From NCBI RefSeq assembly GCF_010131535.1, contig NZ_WUBS01000018.1, positions 1 to 64,000 of the forward strand: DNA of 64,000 bases, read 5' to 3'. Origin of the DNA: Acerihabitans arboris (GTDB lineage Bacteria > Pseudomonadota > Gammaproteobacteria > Enterobacterales > Enterobacteriaceae). The notes below the pieces were generated by a model. That model had not been told where the DNA came from. It worked only from the letters and a program-made list of their open reading frames with translations, and made no database searches. The translations under genes and the position numbers were made by a program. Below, piece after piece: positions 1-7,430 of this stretch (positions within the stretch are counted from its first letter, which is position 1; the number at the start of each line of letters is the position of its first letter).

Positions 1-471
1 CGCAAGGCAGGAATGTTATCGGCAAAGAGTGCGTCAGATGACGCGATAATGAGCGGACGTTAAAACGATAAACAGTGGACAACGGAAACGTTGAAAAGGG
101 GCCACCGCTTCACGATGTTGACACCGAGGCATTAGCTAAACTGGAAGGGTACTCAGTAGCTGGCTAGATTAGTTTATAAAATCCCGAAATAGATTCACTA
201 AAAGTATCACTTTTATGTCTTTTATAAACCGCAATTCCTGACTTAAAAAACTCAGCAAATTTGATATAATGAAACCTGATTGACAATGATCCCGCAAACG
301 TCAACGCCCCGCAAATCGCTCCATCTCCCGCGTCAGCCAAAGAGCTGTGCATTTGACGGTAAAAGCGACGGTAAAGGCTCCAGGTCAATCACCACCAAAC
401 CCTTTAACCACGCGGGTTTGGGAAGTCTGTTGATAATCGAGTGGGAGTGAGTAGTTTTTTACAACTAATTG
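1..471. other. No recognisable gene; AT-rich remnant DNA
   Basis: No reading frame here has a protein signature I recognise. Short open stretches exist on the plus strand, for example one ending at a stop near 60 and another near 165. On the minus strand an open frame lies at about 164-388. None has a convincing ribosome binding site or family motif. The sequence sits beside an orphan mcrC gene and other decayed accessory genes, so debris of an acquired element is the likeliest explanation (inference). Confidence 0.4.
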
Positions 472-488
472 ATTTTATTCAATAAAAT
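472..488. repeat. Perfect 17-bp palindrome
   Basis: The sequence ATTTTATT-C-AATAAAAT is a perfect inverted repeat around one central base. It sits directly before the long hairpin at 490-528 and downstream of the mcrC stop codon. It could be a protein-binding site or part of a compound terminator. Its role is unknown. Confidence 0.55.
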
Positions 489-489
489 T

Positions 490-531
490 AATGCCATTGA
501 TGATGTGTTTCACATTGTCAGTGGCATTTTT
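490..531 (+). terminator. Long hairpin with U-tract, terminator-like
   Basis: An 18-base arm (490-507), a TTT loop (508-510) and an 18-base arm (511-528) can pair along their whole length in a plus-strand RNA, using three G-U pairs. T residues follow to 531. In a minus-strand RNA the three wobble positions become A-C mismatches, so the structure favours plus-strand transcripts. It could still act after the minus-strand mcrC gene, which ends at 595. No plus-strand gene that it would terminate is visible to the left. Confidence 0.55.
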
Positions 532-594
532 CATGGTATGTGAAAAGGATGCGATAGCATGGAGCGCATCTGCACGCCCCTATCTATCCGAGGA

Positions 595-1956
595 TCAGCA
601 CCCTTCCCGAAAATGCAATTCGCTGACCGATGTGGGTTCCTGCGCAGGCCCCGGCTTGGCTGTTGGGAGCAAGTTGATTAACCGCTCGACAACGGCGGCC
701 TCACCAGGTACCAGATCGACACTCGCCACTTGCAATCGTTCCTTTCCTTCCCAAATCCTATAACCGGCCGTCAGCGCGCAGGTACCAAGTCCCGCATGGT
801 GCGGATAGAGAAGCATGACTTCGGGACAGCGATAGAGCCTGGCATAGGCCATAATCTGATAGACATCTGCTTGCGATACGCCGCGCTTGGCATCTTCGGG
901 ATTGCGCCCGATGTGCTTCCATTTGGTGTCGATTATCATCACGGTATCGTGGCCCTGCTTGATAAGCAGGTCGGGTCTAGTCTGGAAGCGCTGCCTGCCG
1001 CCTTCGCCTTCTTCGACCAGGCAAAACAACTTGCCGCCTTGGGTATGGACCGTCCATTCAGTGCCGCGCACTGCCTGCTTGGCCAGCGCCGCAATATAAG
1101 CCTCGAACAGGTCGTTCATAGGAAAAAGCAGCGTGATCCCGCTCTGTGCGCGGCTATCGAGATGTGTGGCCGGCCAATCGCGTTTCAGGAATAAGCGCGC
1201 TAATCCGTAGAGCGTTTCCCAGCGGCGGTTGGTCCGGTCGATGCGAACCTGTGACCACGGGAGATTGCTTAGGGGCACATCGCTGACATCGGCTAACAGG
1301 AATCGCAGCTCGTCCAAATGGCGTATAGTTTCGGTTGCACGAGCATAGCGGCGTAGCAGGACTACGCACGACTTGATGATACGGAGCAGCGCTGTATCGG
1401 CTAACAGCGTGTCGTAACGGCAGGCGAGACGGTCGGGCCGCACGGCAAGCGCGGTGAATTGCCGCCTGACATCGAGTCTTCCCCGCAGCGCAGGCAAATC
1501 GCCCTCCTGGGCCAGATAGGCGCGTGGCAATCCGCGTCGTGCTTCGGCTAACAGCCGGTCGGCGAACAGACGTATGAGAATGTCGAGCAAGGTTTCGGTT
1601 TGTCGCGCCATCGCTGCGGCCTGCCCATCGCCTAGTTTAAGGCCGAGGGCTACATCGAGCATTCGCACCAGACGACACCGGATTGTGGCGTCCGGTTCGA
1701 TAGCATCGGAGTCGATCTTGGGCAGGATCTCAAGGCTGCATTCCGGCGCGGCGATCACGCCGACCATCTGTCCCGCAATAATTTCGTTGTGCCGGTCGAT
1801 CAGAATATTGGTCCCATGCTGATTCGCCAAGGGATGCGCGCGCGCAGCCGTGAGCAGGGCATTGGCCTGAACTCGGGTGAAGGCATGGGAGCCGTTGCCA
1901 CTGATTTCCGTGCAAACGGATGTGCCGCCCCACTCATGGACAGTTAGGTGAATCAT
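595..1956 (-). CDS. mcrC: McrC-like restriction endonuclease subunit, without McrB
   Basis: The 453-residue product resembles McrC, the nuclease subunit of McrBC systems that cut DNA carrying modified cytosine; McrB is the GTP-driven partner. The C-terminal half has a PD-(D/E)xK-type core: the segment FPMNDLFEAYI at 278-288, RPDLLI at 327-332 (Asp329) and IIDTKWK at 341-347 (Asp343, Lys345). The frame is intact and starts at an ATG. McrB is normally encoded immediately upstream, which on this strand means above 1956. That interval is only about 420 bases to the next gene and encodes no AAA+ GTPase. The gene is therefore an orphan and is probably inactive alone, unless a partner lies elsewhere. 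It belongs to a decayed defence region with abiE and fic. Confidence 0.85.
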   Translation of the reverse strand: MIHLTVHEWGGTSVCTEISGNGSHAFTRVQANALLTAARAHPLANQHGTNILIDRHNEIIAGQMVGVIAAPECSLEILPKIDSDAIEPDATIRCRLVRMLDVALGLKLGDGQAAAMARQTETLLDILIRLFADRLLAEARRGLPRAYLAQEGDLPALRGRLDVRRQFTALAVRPDRLACRYDTLLADTALLRIIKSCVVLLRRYARATETIRHLDELRFLLADVSDVPLSNLPWSQVRIDRTNRRWETLYGLARLFLKRDWPATHLDSRAQSGITLLFPMNDLFEAYIAALAKQAVRGTEWTVHTQGGKLFCLVEEGEGGRQRFQTRPDLLIKQGHDTVMIIDTKWKHIGRNPEDAKRGVSQADVYQIMAYARLYRCPEVMLLYPHHAGLGTCALTAGYRIWEGKERLQVASVDLVPGEAAVVERLINLLPTAKPGPAQEPTSVSELHFREGC

Positions 1957-2361
1957 TGCCCGGATTCACCAGTTGCCACGGAGTCGGCAAATTTTAGCCA
2001 TTTTAGCCATTTAGCCATCTTTGGCAAGCGTGCATACCATGTGCCCATCTTGACGGTAATTGAAAAATTCCTTACTTCGGGTGTGACGGACAGGAGGTTG
2101 CGATGGCATCGCTTGCAGTCACGTGAAAGTGCCGGTAACACTGACGCACGATTTATTCGAGGATGCTACGTTGAGCACTGTGTCGCATGAAGGCAAGTGG
2201 CTGAGTTGTGAAACCTTTGTGTCCTTTGACAAGAAGGCGGTTTTGCAGCTACCTGGGTAGGATGAGGCTACATGGCAACTGACCTTAAGGAAGCGTTGCA
2301 TTGGTGTGGTATTTTTCGTGGTATTACTCACCATTTCTTGGTTTACTATTAATGGGATAGT
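1957..2361. other. Intergenic stretch with small remnant ORFs
   Basis: This gap separates mcrC from abiEi. It holds three tandem TTTAGCCA-type repeats near the mcrC start. It also has a short plus-strand frame at 2129-2260 (GTG start, 43 codons) whose codon pattern looks protein-like. That frame continues past its stop into a hydrophobic-looking stretch up to about 2350. I recognise no family. It may be the last trace of a lost gene. Confidence 0.4.
1992..2017. repeat. Three tandem 8-9 bp repeats (TTTAGCCA)
   Basis: TTTTAGCCA, TTTTAGCCA and TTTAGCCA follow one another without a gap, about 35-60 bases upstream of the mcrC start codon on the minus strand. The position would fit a regulator-binding array or a replication slippage tract. 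Nothing in the sequence identifies a binding protein. Confidence 0.6.
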
Positions 2362-2376
2362 TTCACTGATAGTGAA
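2362..2376. promoter_or_regulatory. Palindrome before abiEi, possible AbiEi operator
   Basis: TTCACT-GAT-AGTGAA is a perfect inverted repeat ending four bases before the abiEi ATG at 2380. AbiEi antitoxins are known to repress their own operon by binding inverted repeats in the promoter region. The site is therefore a reasonable autoregulatory operator (inference from position and symmetry only). Confidence 0.4.
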
Positions 2377-2379
2377 TGT

Positions 2380-3155
2380 ATGTCGTCAAAAATAAACTGG
2401 CTTTTACAGAACACAACTCCTGGTTCTCTGGTGGCACAGTCCTGGCTGACAAAGCATGATATCAGTCCTTCCCTGGCACATAGGTATGAGCAGAGCAACT
2501 GGCTGCATAAACTGCGTTCGGGAATATACGTGCGAACCGGTCGTGAGCCTGATTGGCATGACGCGGTATTATGCCTGCAAAACCAGTTATCGGTGCCGGT
2601 CCATCTGGCAGGCCTTACCAGTTTAACCTATCAGGGCCGTGCTCATTATCTCCAGCTAACCCACAAGAGCGTCTGGCTGTATGTCGATGACCAGGCGGCG
2701 TTGCCAAAGTGGTTTAAAGAATTCCCCGGCGTTGACTGGCTTTTTTGTTCTAATCAGAAGCTATCCTCGCTTGGCGAGCAGTATCTGACCGATATCGAGA
2801 TAAAAGGGAATAGGTTAAAAGCCAGCGTGCCTGAATTAGCGGCCTACGAACTGGTAAATGCTGTGCCGGAGGAGATCGCTTTTGAGCATGCGGCCGAGCT
2901 GTTTCAGGGACTGGTTAACCTGAATCCGCGCAAAGTGGTGCAAAGTTACTTTATGCCAGTAGTGCGGTGCAAACGAACCGCTTATATCTGTTTTTAGCCG
3001 ATTATTATGCCCATGCCTGGGCTAAACGAATCGATAAAACCAGTATCGACCTAGGATCAGGAAAACGGCAGGTTGTATCAGGCGGTAAACCGGATAAACA
3101 ATACCAGATCACCGTACCTGAAAAATTTATCAACGGAGAGTCATTGCATGGATAA
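2380..3155 (+). pseudogene. abiEi: AbiEi-type antitoxin gene, frameshifted
   Basis: The first frame (205 residues, ATG at 2380) resembles the AbiEi antitoxin of type IV abortive-infection systems: an N-terminal winged-helix DNA-binding part, then the AbiEi C-terminal domain. Near 2930-2965 the family-like sequence moves to another frame. It resumes there with the expected segment SSAVQTNRLYLFLADYYAHAW and runs to a stop at 3153-3155, which overlaps the abiEii start as intact operons do. The gene is thus broken by a small indel close to its end. The downstream toxin remnant is also destroyed, so the module is not functional. Loss of the toxin would relax selection on the antitoxin. Confidence 0.8.
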
Positions 3156-3325
3156 GCAATCACCCTATTACCAACAGGTCGCGCTATTGATAAGCGCGCT
3201 ACCGGCGTGTCGGCGGTCCCGAAAACCAATAATCCAAATGAGATGCGCAGATAAAAATTGAAGTTTCACCCGTTGCGCGCGGTTCTCTGTACCCGCCCGA
3301 AGATCGCGACACAGTTGAAACGCTA
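3148..3325 (+). pseudogene. abiEii: AbiEii-type nucleotidyltransferase toxin, gutted remnant
   Basis: The gene begins normally at the ATG at 3148, overlapping the abiEi stop, with the family-typical opening MDKQSPYYQQVALLISALP. The nucleotidyltransferase core that should follow is missing. The sequence jumps to an internal piece in another frame (NNPNEM near 3222-3242) and then, after another shift, to IKIEVSPVARGSLYPPE (about 3251-3301). It then loses similarity. An internal deletion plus at least two frame changes make this a clear pseudogene of the AbiEii toxin. Confidence 0.75.
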
Positions 3326-3329
3326 GGTG

Positions 3330-3358
3330 GAGACAACACGCCAGCATCTTGCTATACT
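3330..3358 (+). promoter_or_regulatory. Sigma-70-type promoter of the antitoxin-fic pair
   Basis: A -35-like GAGACA (3330-3335) and a -10 TATACT (3353-3358) are separated by 17 bases. They lie 25 bases upstream of the antitoxin ATG at 3383. The -10 matches the consensus at five of six positions and the -35 at four. Confidence 0.5.
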
Positions 3359-3382
3359 TTGTAAGTAAATTGGGGGTTTTCG

Positions 3383-3646
3383 ATGACTAAAACAGCCGCT
3401 GTAAGTGTTGCAACTCAAGTCCGCAGGCTTGCTAAATCCCACAAAGTCACTACTGAACGTGACGGCATAAGCCGTATGGCCGTAGCTATTACCCGTATGG
3501 CTGGTGACGTAGTCGAGTTGGATAACGTCGAGCAATTACTCGTCAATCTAAAAAGAAAAGGCGTGCTGAGCAAGTCTGAAATCCTGACCCTCCAAGGGGG
3601 GTACCTTCAGGAGAAAAGAGATTCCAAGAAAAAAATCAGCATATGA
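3383..3646 (+). CDS. Small putative antitoxin partner of Fic
   Basis: This 87-residue protein is encoded immediately before fic. Its stop overlaps the fic ATG by four bases (ATGA), so the two are probably translationally coupled. Small partners upstream of Fic toxins usually inhibit them by blocking the ATP site with a (S/T)xxxE(G/N) helix. I do not find that motif. The nearest look-alike is TTERDG around residue 24, with Asp where Glu is expected. The protein is basic at both ends and shows no signal peptide or membrane segment. Its antitoxin role is inferred from gene order alone. A GGGGG tract lies seven bases upstream of the start. Confidence 0.6.
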   Translation: MTKTAAVSVATQVRRLAKSHKVTTERDGISRMAVAITRMAGDVVELDNVEQLLVNLKRKGVLSKSEILTLQGGYLQEKRDSKKKISI

Positions 3647-4407
3647 GTTTTGATCCCTTTGGCGATTTCGAAACTGCTGGATATCTTCAAAATTCGCTAC
3701 AGCTTAAAGATCCTGGCGAAGTAAAGGAGTCAGAGCATCTTTCGTTCGAATTGAGTATCGAAGAGGCTCTTGCCTACTTGGCTAGCAGGAGGCCCATCGA
3801 CTACCAGACCGTACTTAAAGTTCATGAGATCCTTTTTGCCGACTTCTATCACTGGGCAGGGAAAGATCGTAACGAGCTTGTGCCGCACCTCGCAGTATTC
3901 AAAGGGTCGCACGAAGATCCTCATAGCACCGTCTTTGAGCGCCCGGATTTGATCAAAATGTCTATCGACTATGCGCTTCAGTTGGCAGCAAACAAGAAGC
4001 GCTTTAGAGATCGGCCTGGCGAGGTGATGGGTCAGTTGGCTTTCGCACACCCCTTCCTGGACGGCAATGGTCGCACTATTCTGCTTGTCTTCATGGAACT
4101 CTCCTATCGTGCCAAATTCGCTATCGACTGGTCAAGGACAACCAAGGACGACTACCTGCGGGCACTCAGCGACGAGATCCGAGATCCTTCCAAGAGACAT
4201 CTCGATAATTACCTGAAACCGTTCGTGGTAAACATTTCTAGTCGTGACGAGTGGCCAGAGTTGATAAGTGGTATTAGAGGCTTGGATGGCTTAGACAAAG
4301 AAAATATCGTGTACAAGAGTTTAGACAATCCAGAGGTCCAACAGATCTACAAGACATATAGAACACATTCACCGGATGCCCCGAATCCCACTGAATCTGA
4401 CGGCTGA
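3643..4407 (+). CDS. fic: Fic/Doc-family protein (putative AMP transferase toxin)
   Basis: The product has 254 residues. The Fic core carries HPFLDGNGRT at residues 136-145, matching the catalytic HxFx(D/E)GNGR loop that usually transfers AMP from ATP to Ser/Thr/Tyr hydroxyls of target proteins. His136 would be the general base and Asp140 the Mg ligand position. The last Arg of the extended HxFx(D/E)GNGRxxR motif is a Leu here (residue 147), so phosphate binding may differ from classical Fic enzymes. N-terminal sequence (FDPFGDFETAGYL) and the tail beyond residue 200 flank the core. The frame is intact and coupled to the small gene upstream. A toxin-antitoxin module is likely; the target is unknown. 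Confidence 0.85.
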   Translation: MSFDPFGDFETAGYLQNSLQLKDPGEVKESEHLSFELSIEEALAYLASRRPIDYQTVLKVHEILFADFYHWAGKDRNELVPHLAVFKGSHEDPHSTVFERPDLIKMSIDYALQLAANKKRFRDRPGEVMGQLAFAHPFLDGNGRTILLVFMELSYRAKFAIDWSRTTKDDYLRALSDEIRDPSKRHLDNYLKPFVVNISSRDEWPELISGIRGLDGLDKENIVYKSLDNPEVQQIYKTYRTHSPDAPNPTESDG

Positions 4408-4502
4408 AAATGCAGTGGATCACTAAAGGGTAGGAATGTCCAAGGTTCTTAATACCGTCTTAGCACCTAATTAACAAGTGTCACTTTGGCGATTTTTATA
4501 AA

Positions 4503-4950
4503 CCATTCATGAACAGGTTGTTTTTCCGGCCCAGGCTCACCACCCGCAGCGCGTTTTCGGCGATATTGTTATCGATCTCCGCCCAGCCATCACTGGCGTA
4601 GTAACACAGCGCTTGCCAGTGGTTCATCAGGTAGTTGAACGCCTTCGCCGTATCGGCCTGTCGCGACAGCGTAATGAGCTTTTCCCGGATCCAGCTCTCC
4701 AGGCCCATCAGTATCGGTCAGGATCGCGCTTCGCGCACCTGTTGTCGTTCCTCTGCCGGACGCCCCCGGATGTCGGCTTTGATCGCATACAGCCCACCTA
4801 TCCGATGCAGGGCTTCGGTGGTGGTCGGCGACGGTTGCCGCACGCGGATTCATGGATTTTACGCCGGGCGTGCGCCATGCAGCCGGCCTCGCGGATATGG
4901 CCTTCTTCATATAAGGGATTGAAGCCCGCATACGCAACCGCGTTTGAAAT
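4503..4950 (-). mobile_element. IS66-family transposase (TnpC) fragment, frameshifted
   Basis: Read on the minus strand from about 4950 down to 4503, several frames together give an internal part of an IS66 TnpC. It starts with [19 protein letters not shown] and HARRKIHES, continues with a shifted GGLYAIKADIRG-type piece, and ends with AFNYLMNHWQALCYYASDGW and AEIDNNIAENALR. Similarity stops after GRKNNLF, so the C-terminal 60 or so residues are missing, as is the whole N-terminal half. No terminal inverted repeats are evident. This is a dead fragment, not an active element. Confidence 0.8.
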
Positions 4951-5225
4951 GATAGTTTGATAAAAAAATCGCTGAATTTGAACGGATTTTCCTTTTATAA
5001 ATCGAAAGATTTTCACGATACAGATACTGCCTAAACGTTGGCATCCTCTCTGCGTCTTGGTTTATTTTTTGATGAAAAGGGACACTGAGAGTGAACTTTT
5101 TCGGTAAAAGTTAAACTGGTTTCACGTCGGAATATCAGGGATACGCTTCGCCATCGTGTGGGCGCAAGAGCAAAACGAACCGGGCAATGGGTTCAAATGC
5201 CAGATGTCATGTAATGATGGAAATT
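4951..5225. other. No recognisable gene between IS66 and XRE remnants
   Basis: The stretch is AT-rich and interrupted by stops in all frames. I see no promoter, RNA or protein signature. It separates two transposon or phage-like remnants and is probably debris. Confidence 0.4.
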
Positions 5226-5343
5226 TTAATAATCGAACAATGTTGCCAGCTTAATGCCCAGTCCTCCCGCGATCACGGCAATCGCTTCAAGCGTCGGGTT
5301 TCTGACGCCCCGCTCAATCCCGCTGATATAGGTGCCGGGCCGT
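5226..5343 (-). pseudogene. XRE-family HTH regulator, C-terminal fragment
   Basis: The minus strand encodes the end of a Cro/C1-type helix-turn-helix protein: TYISGIERG, VRNPTLEAIAVIAGGLGI, then KLATLFDY and a TAA stop (plus positions 5226-5228). TYISGIERG followed by NPT is the standard recognition-helix region of small XRE regulators. Upstream (above 5343) the frame is interrupted by a stop and the first helices cannot be followed, so only about 38 codons remain. It may once have controlled a restriction or toxin system. Confidence 0.7.
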
Positions 5344-5455
5344 CACTGGAAAAGATCCGCTTTCGTTATGGCATCAGCGGCAGCAATCCGCCGTGGAGGC
5401 CAAAACTTGCATTGAGGGCATGAATTCTACTTAAGATTCCTGTGGATTCAGGCGG

Positions 5456-5560
5456 TCATTGCAACATAGCGTCCAGAGCTTCGGCCGGTGTTTGGCATCC
5501 CAACGTTTTTCTTGGACGTGCGTTCGGTATTGACCTGACGATGCTGACTCCCTTGCCCCA
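5456..5560 (-). mobile_element. IS30-family transposase, C-terminal fragment
   Basis: The minus strand reads NARPRKTLG, then QTPAEALDAMLQ, followed by a stop at plus positions 5456-5458. This is the conserved C-terminus of IS30-type transposases, after the last catalytic residue. Only about 30 codons are preserved. No inverted repeat or upstream catalytic part remains. Confidence 0.7.
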
Positions 5561-5674
5561 TCACCCTGATTTGGCAACATTAGGAACGGTTAAGGAGCTA
5601 TTGAGGCTCTCTCTGCCACTATACAACCCCCGATGATGTCTCTGCTGTGGACTGTAGGTAGGCTAATGTTGCCG

Positions 5675-5701
5675 GCCGGGCTGTTGGGCCCGGCTATTTT
5701 T
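5675..5701 (+). terminator. Rho-independent terminator-like hairpin
   Basis: GCCGGGC (5675-5681) pairs with GCCCGGC (5688-5694) around a 6-base loop, followed by TATTTTT. The T-tract places it on the plus strand. No plus-strand gene that it would serve is recognisable upstream, which again suggests gene loss. Confidence 0.6.
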
Positions 5702-6166
5702 CAACATCCAGGCAGGTTCCGTTTGCGTTGCTCTTTCATCAGCGAGTGGCGGGCTGGCAGTGTAGTCCCTCCGGTTTTTAGTACCACCGCCGGAAAGAGC
5801 AAATCCAGCTCCTGCGCCACCTATGATGCACTGCATATTAATTTTCATTTTGTCTTCCATGGCTCTTCAATGGCTATCGTGGGGCCATTAAGCTGAACCT
5901 GTAAGCTAACTTATTGATGTATCAATCATTATTGCAAACACAAGATTAGAACAGCCAAAATCCATAATCAATATTTCGTTTGATGAAACAGGCTAAAACC
6001 GTCGTGAAGTTAACGCTGGTTTACCTAATGTTGTGTTATTGCTGGTAAACATAGGGGCCGTTTATGAATACAAGAATTTATGTGTTCCCATCAATTATAA
6101 TTGTTGGAACAATAATAGAAGTAAAATAATCAGCCTGTATTTTTACCCCATTATGATGAGATACTT
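5702..6166. other. Intergenic stretch before the beta-lactamase, two weak small ORFs
   Basis: The 465 bases upstream of the beta-lactamase hold no divergent ampR. A minus-strand frame of 65 codons (5663-5860) encodes a glycine-rich start (IIGGAGAGFALSGGG) but ends inside the hairpin at 5675-5694. A 21-codon plus-strand frame (6064-6129) encodes a short hydrophobic peptide. Neither can be assigned. The region is AT-rich and may contain the beta-lactamase promoter. Confidence 0.35.
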
Positions 6167-7336
6167 ATGTATAAAAAAAAGATATTTTCCTTGATAGCCT
6201 TATCCATGCTGATAAGCGCCCAGGCGGCCGCGGCCGCGGGGCCGGATGCCTACCGCGCCGATGTCGACCGTTCCATCCTGCCGATGATGGAAAAGTATCG
6301 GATTCCCGGCATGGCCGTTGCCCTGACGGTGGACGGCAGACGCTATTTTTATAACTACGGGCTGGCTCAACTGGCACCCGGGAAAGATGTCACCTCCGAT
6401 ACCCTGTTTGAACTGGGTTCGGTGAGCAAGGCGTTTAACGTGACGCTGGCCGCCTATGCCGCGCAGCGGAACAAATTGTCCCTGGCCGACAAAGTCAGTC
6501 ATTACCTGCCGGGACTACAAGGCACGCCGTTCGGCAACCTGACGCTTATCAACCTCGCCACGCATACCAGCGGCGGGCTGCCGCTGCAGGTTCCCGACGC
6601 GGTTAACACCGAAGCGCAGCTGATGGACTATCTGCGCGCCTGGCGCCCCGCCGACGAGAGCGGCCATGGGCGCTCTTACTCCAATATCAGTATCGGCGCC
6701 CTGGGGCTAATCTCCGCCAGGGCAATGGGTGAGACTTACGTTAGTCTGCTGCAAAAAGTGATCTTGCCTGAGCTGGATATGCGCCATACTTGGATTGATG
6801 TGCCTGAACATGAGATGCAGAACTATGCTTGGGGATATGATAATCAGGATAAGCCGGTACGCGTCGGTTCCGATCTGCTGGGTGATGTGGCCTACGGCAT
6901 AAAATCCACCTCCGCCGATATGATCCGGTTTGTGGAAGCCAATATGCTGAAAGCAGGAGAAGGGTCGCCGGTGCGGCAAGCCGTTACCCAAACCCATCGC
7001 GGCTATTTCTTAACGGCAAAATACACCCAGGATATGCTTTGGGAGCAATATCCTTGGCCGGTGGCGCTTAACACCGTTATCGAGGGCAACGCCGATAACA
7101 TGACGTATAACATCAATCCGGTAACAGCCATCACGCCCGCCACGCCCCCCCAACAGGCGGTTTTACTGAACAAAACCGGCGCCACCAGCGGCTTTGGCGC
7201 CTATGTGGCCTTTATCCCGGAGAAAAAAATCGGCATCGTGATGCTGGCCAACCGCAACTATCCGAACGTTGAACGCGCCCGGGCGGCATGGCAGATCTTT
7301 GATCACGTCACGAAAGGGTCCGCATTGCCTGATTAG
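6167..7336 (+). CDS. ampC: Class C (AmpC-type) serine beta-lactamase
   Basis: The 389-residue protein starts with a Sec signal peptide (basic MYKKK, hydrophobic core, likely cleavage after AQA near residue 20) and would act in the periplasm. It has all three serine beta-lactamase/penicillin-binding motifs: SVSK at 85-88 (nucleophile Ser85, Lys88), YSN at 171-173 (the class C Tyr-x-Asn element; the usual middle residue is Ala) and KTG at 336-338. Length and spacing fit AmpC enzymes, which hydrolyse beta-lactams through an acyl-serine intermediate. No ampR lies next to it, unlike inducible enterobacterial ampC loci, so expression is probably low and constitutive or controlled from elsewhere. 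A related DD-peptidase/esterase role cannot be excluded. Confidence 0.85.
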   Translation: MYKKKIFSLIALSMLISAQAAAAAGPDAYRADVDRSILPMMEKYRIPGMAVALTVDGRRYFYNYGLAQLAPGKDVTSDTLFELGSVSKAFNVTLAAYAAQRNKLSLADKVSHYLPGLQGTPFGNLTLINLATHTSGGLPLQVPDAVNTEAQLMDYLRAWRPADESGHGRSYSNISIGALGLISARAMGETYVSLLQKVILPELDMRHTWIDVPEHEMQNYAWGYDNQDKPVRVGSDLLGDVAYGIKSTSADMIRFVEANMLKAGEGSPVRQAVTQTHRGYFLTAKYTQDMLWEQYPWPVALNTVIEGNADNMTYNINPVTAITPATPPQQAVLLNKTGATSGFGAYVAFIPEKKIGIVMLANRNYPNVERARAAWQIFDHVTKGSALPD

Positions 7337-7430
7337 ATCTGTAAGGCATGATCCCGCGGCGTTTAACAGTGCTCAATGCTAACCGGTGCCGTATTATAGA
7401 GGTGATGTCGTAACCTATATGGGGTGAATA

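Noticed and set aside
170..5000. Repeated TTTTATAAA-type words near 213, 4491 and 4996, considered as element ends
   Set aside because: The shared words are short and AT-rich and lie in different contexts. They do not form inverted or direct repeats that delimit an element.
5663..5860. 65-codon glycine-rich minus-strand frame, considered as a bacteriocin precursor
   Set aside because: It ends inside a terminator hairpin, lacks a double-glycine leader pattern at the right place, and has no transport or immunity gene nearby.
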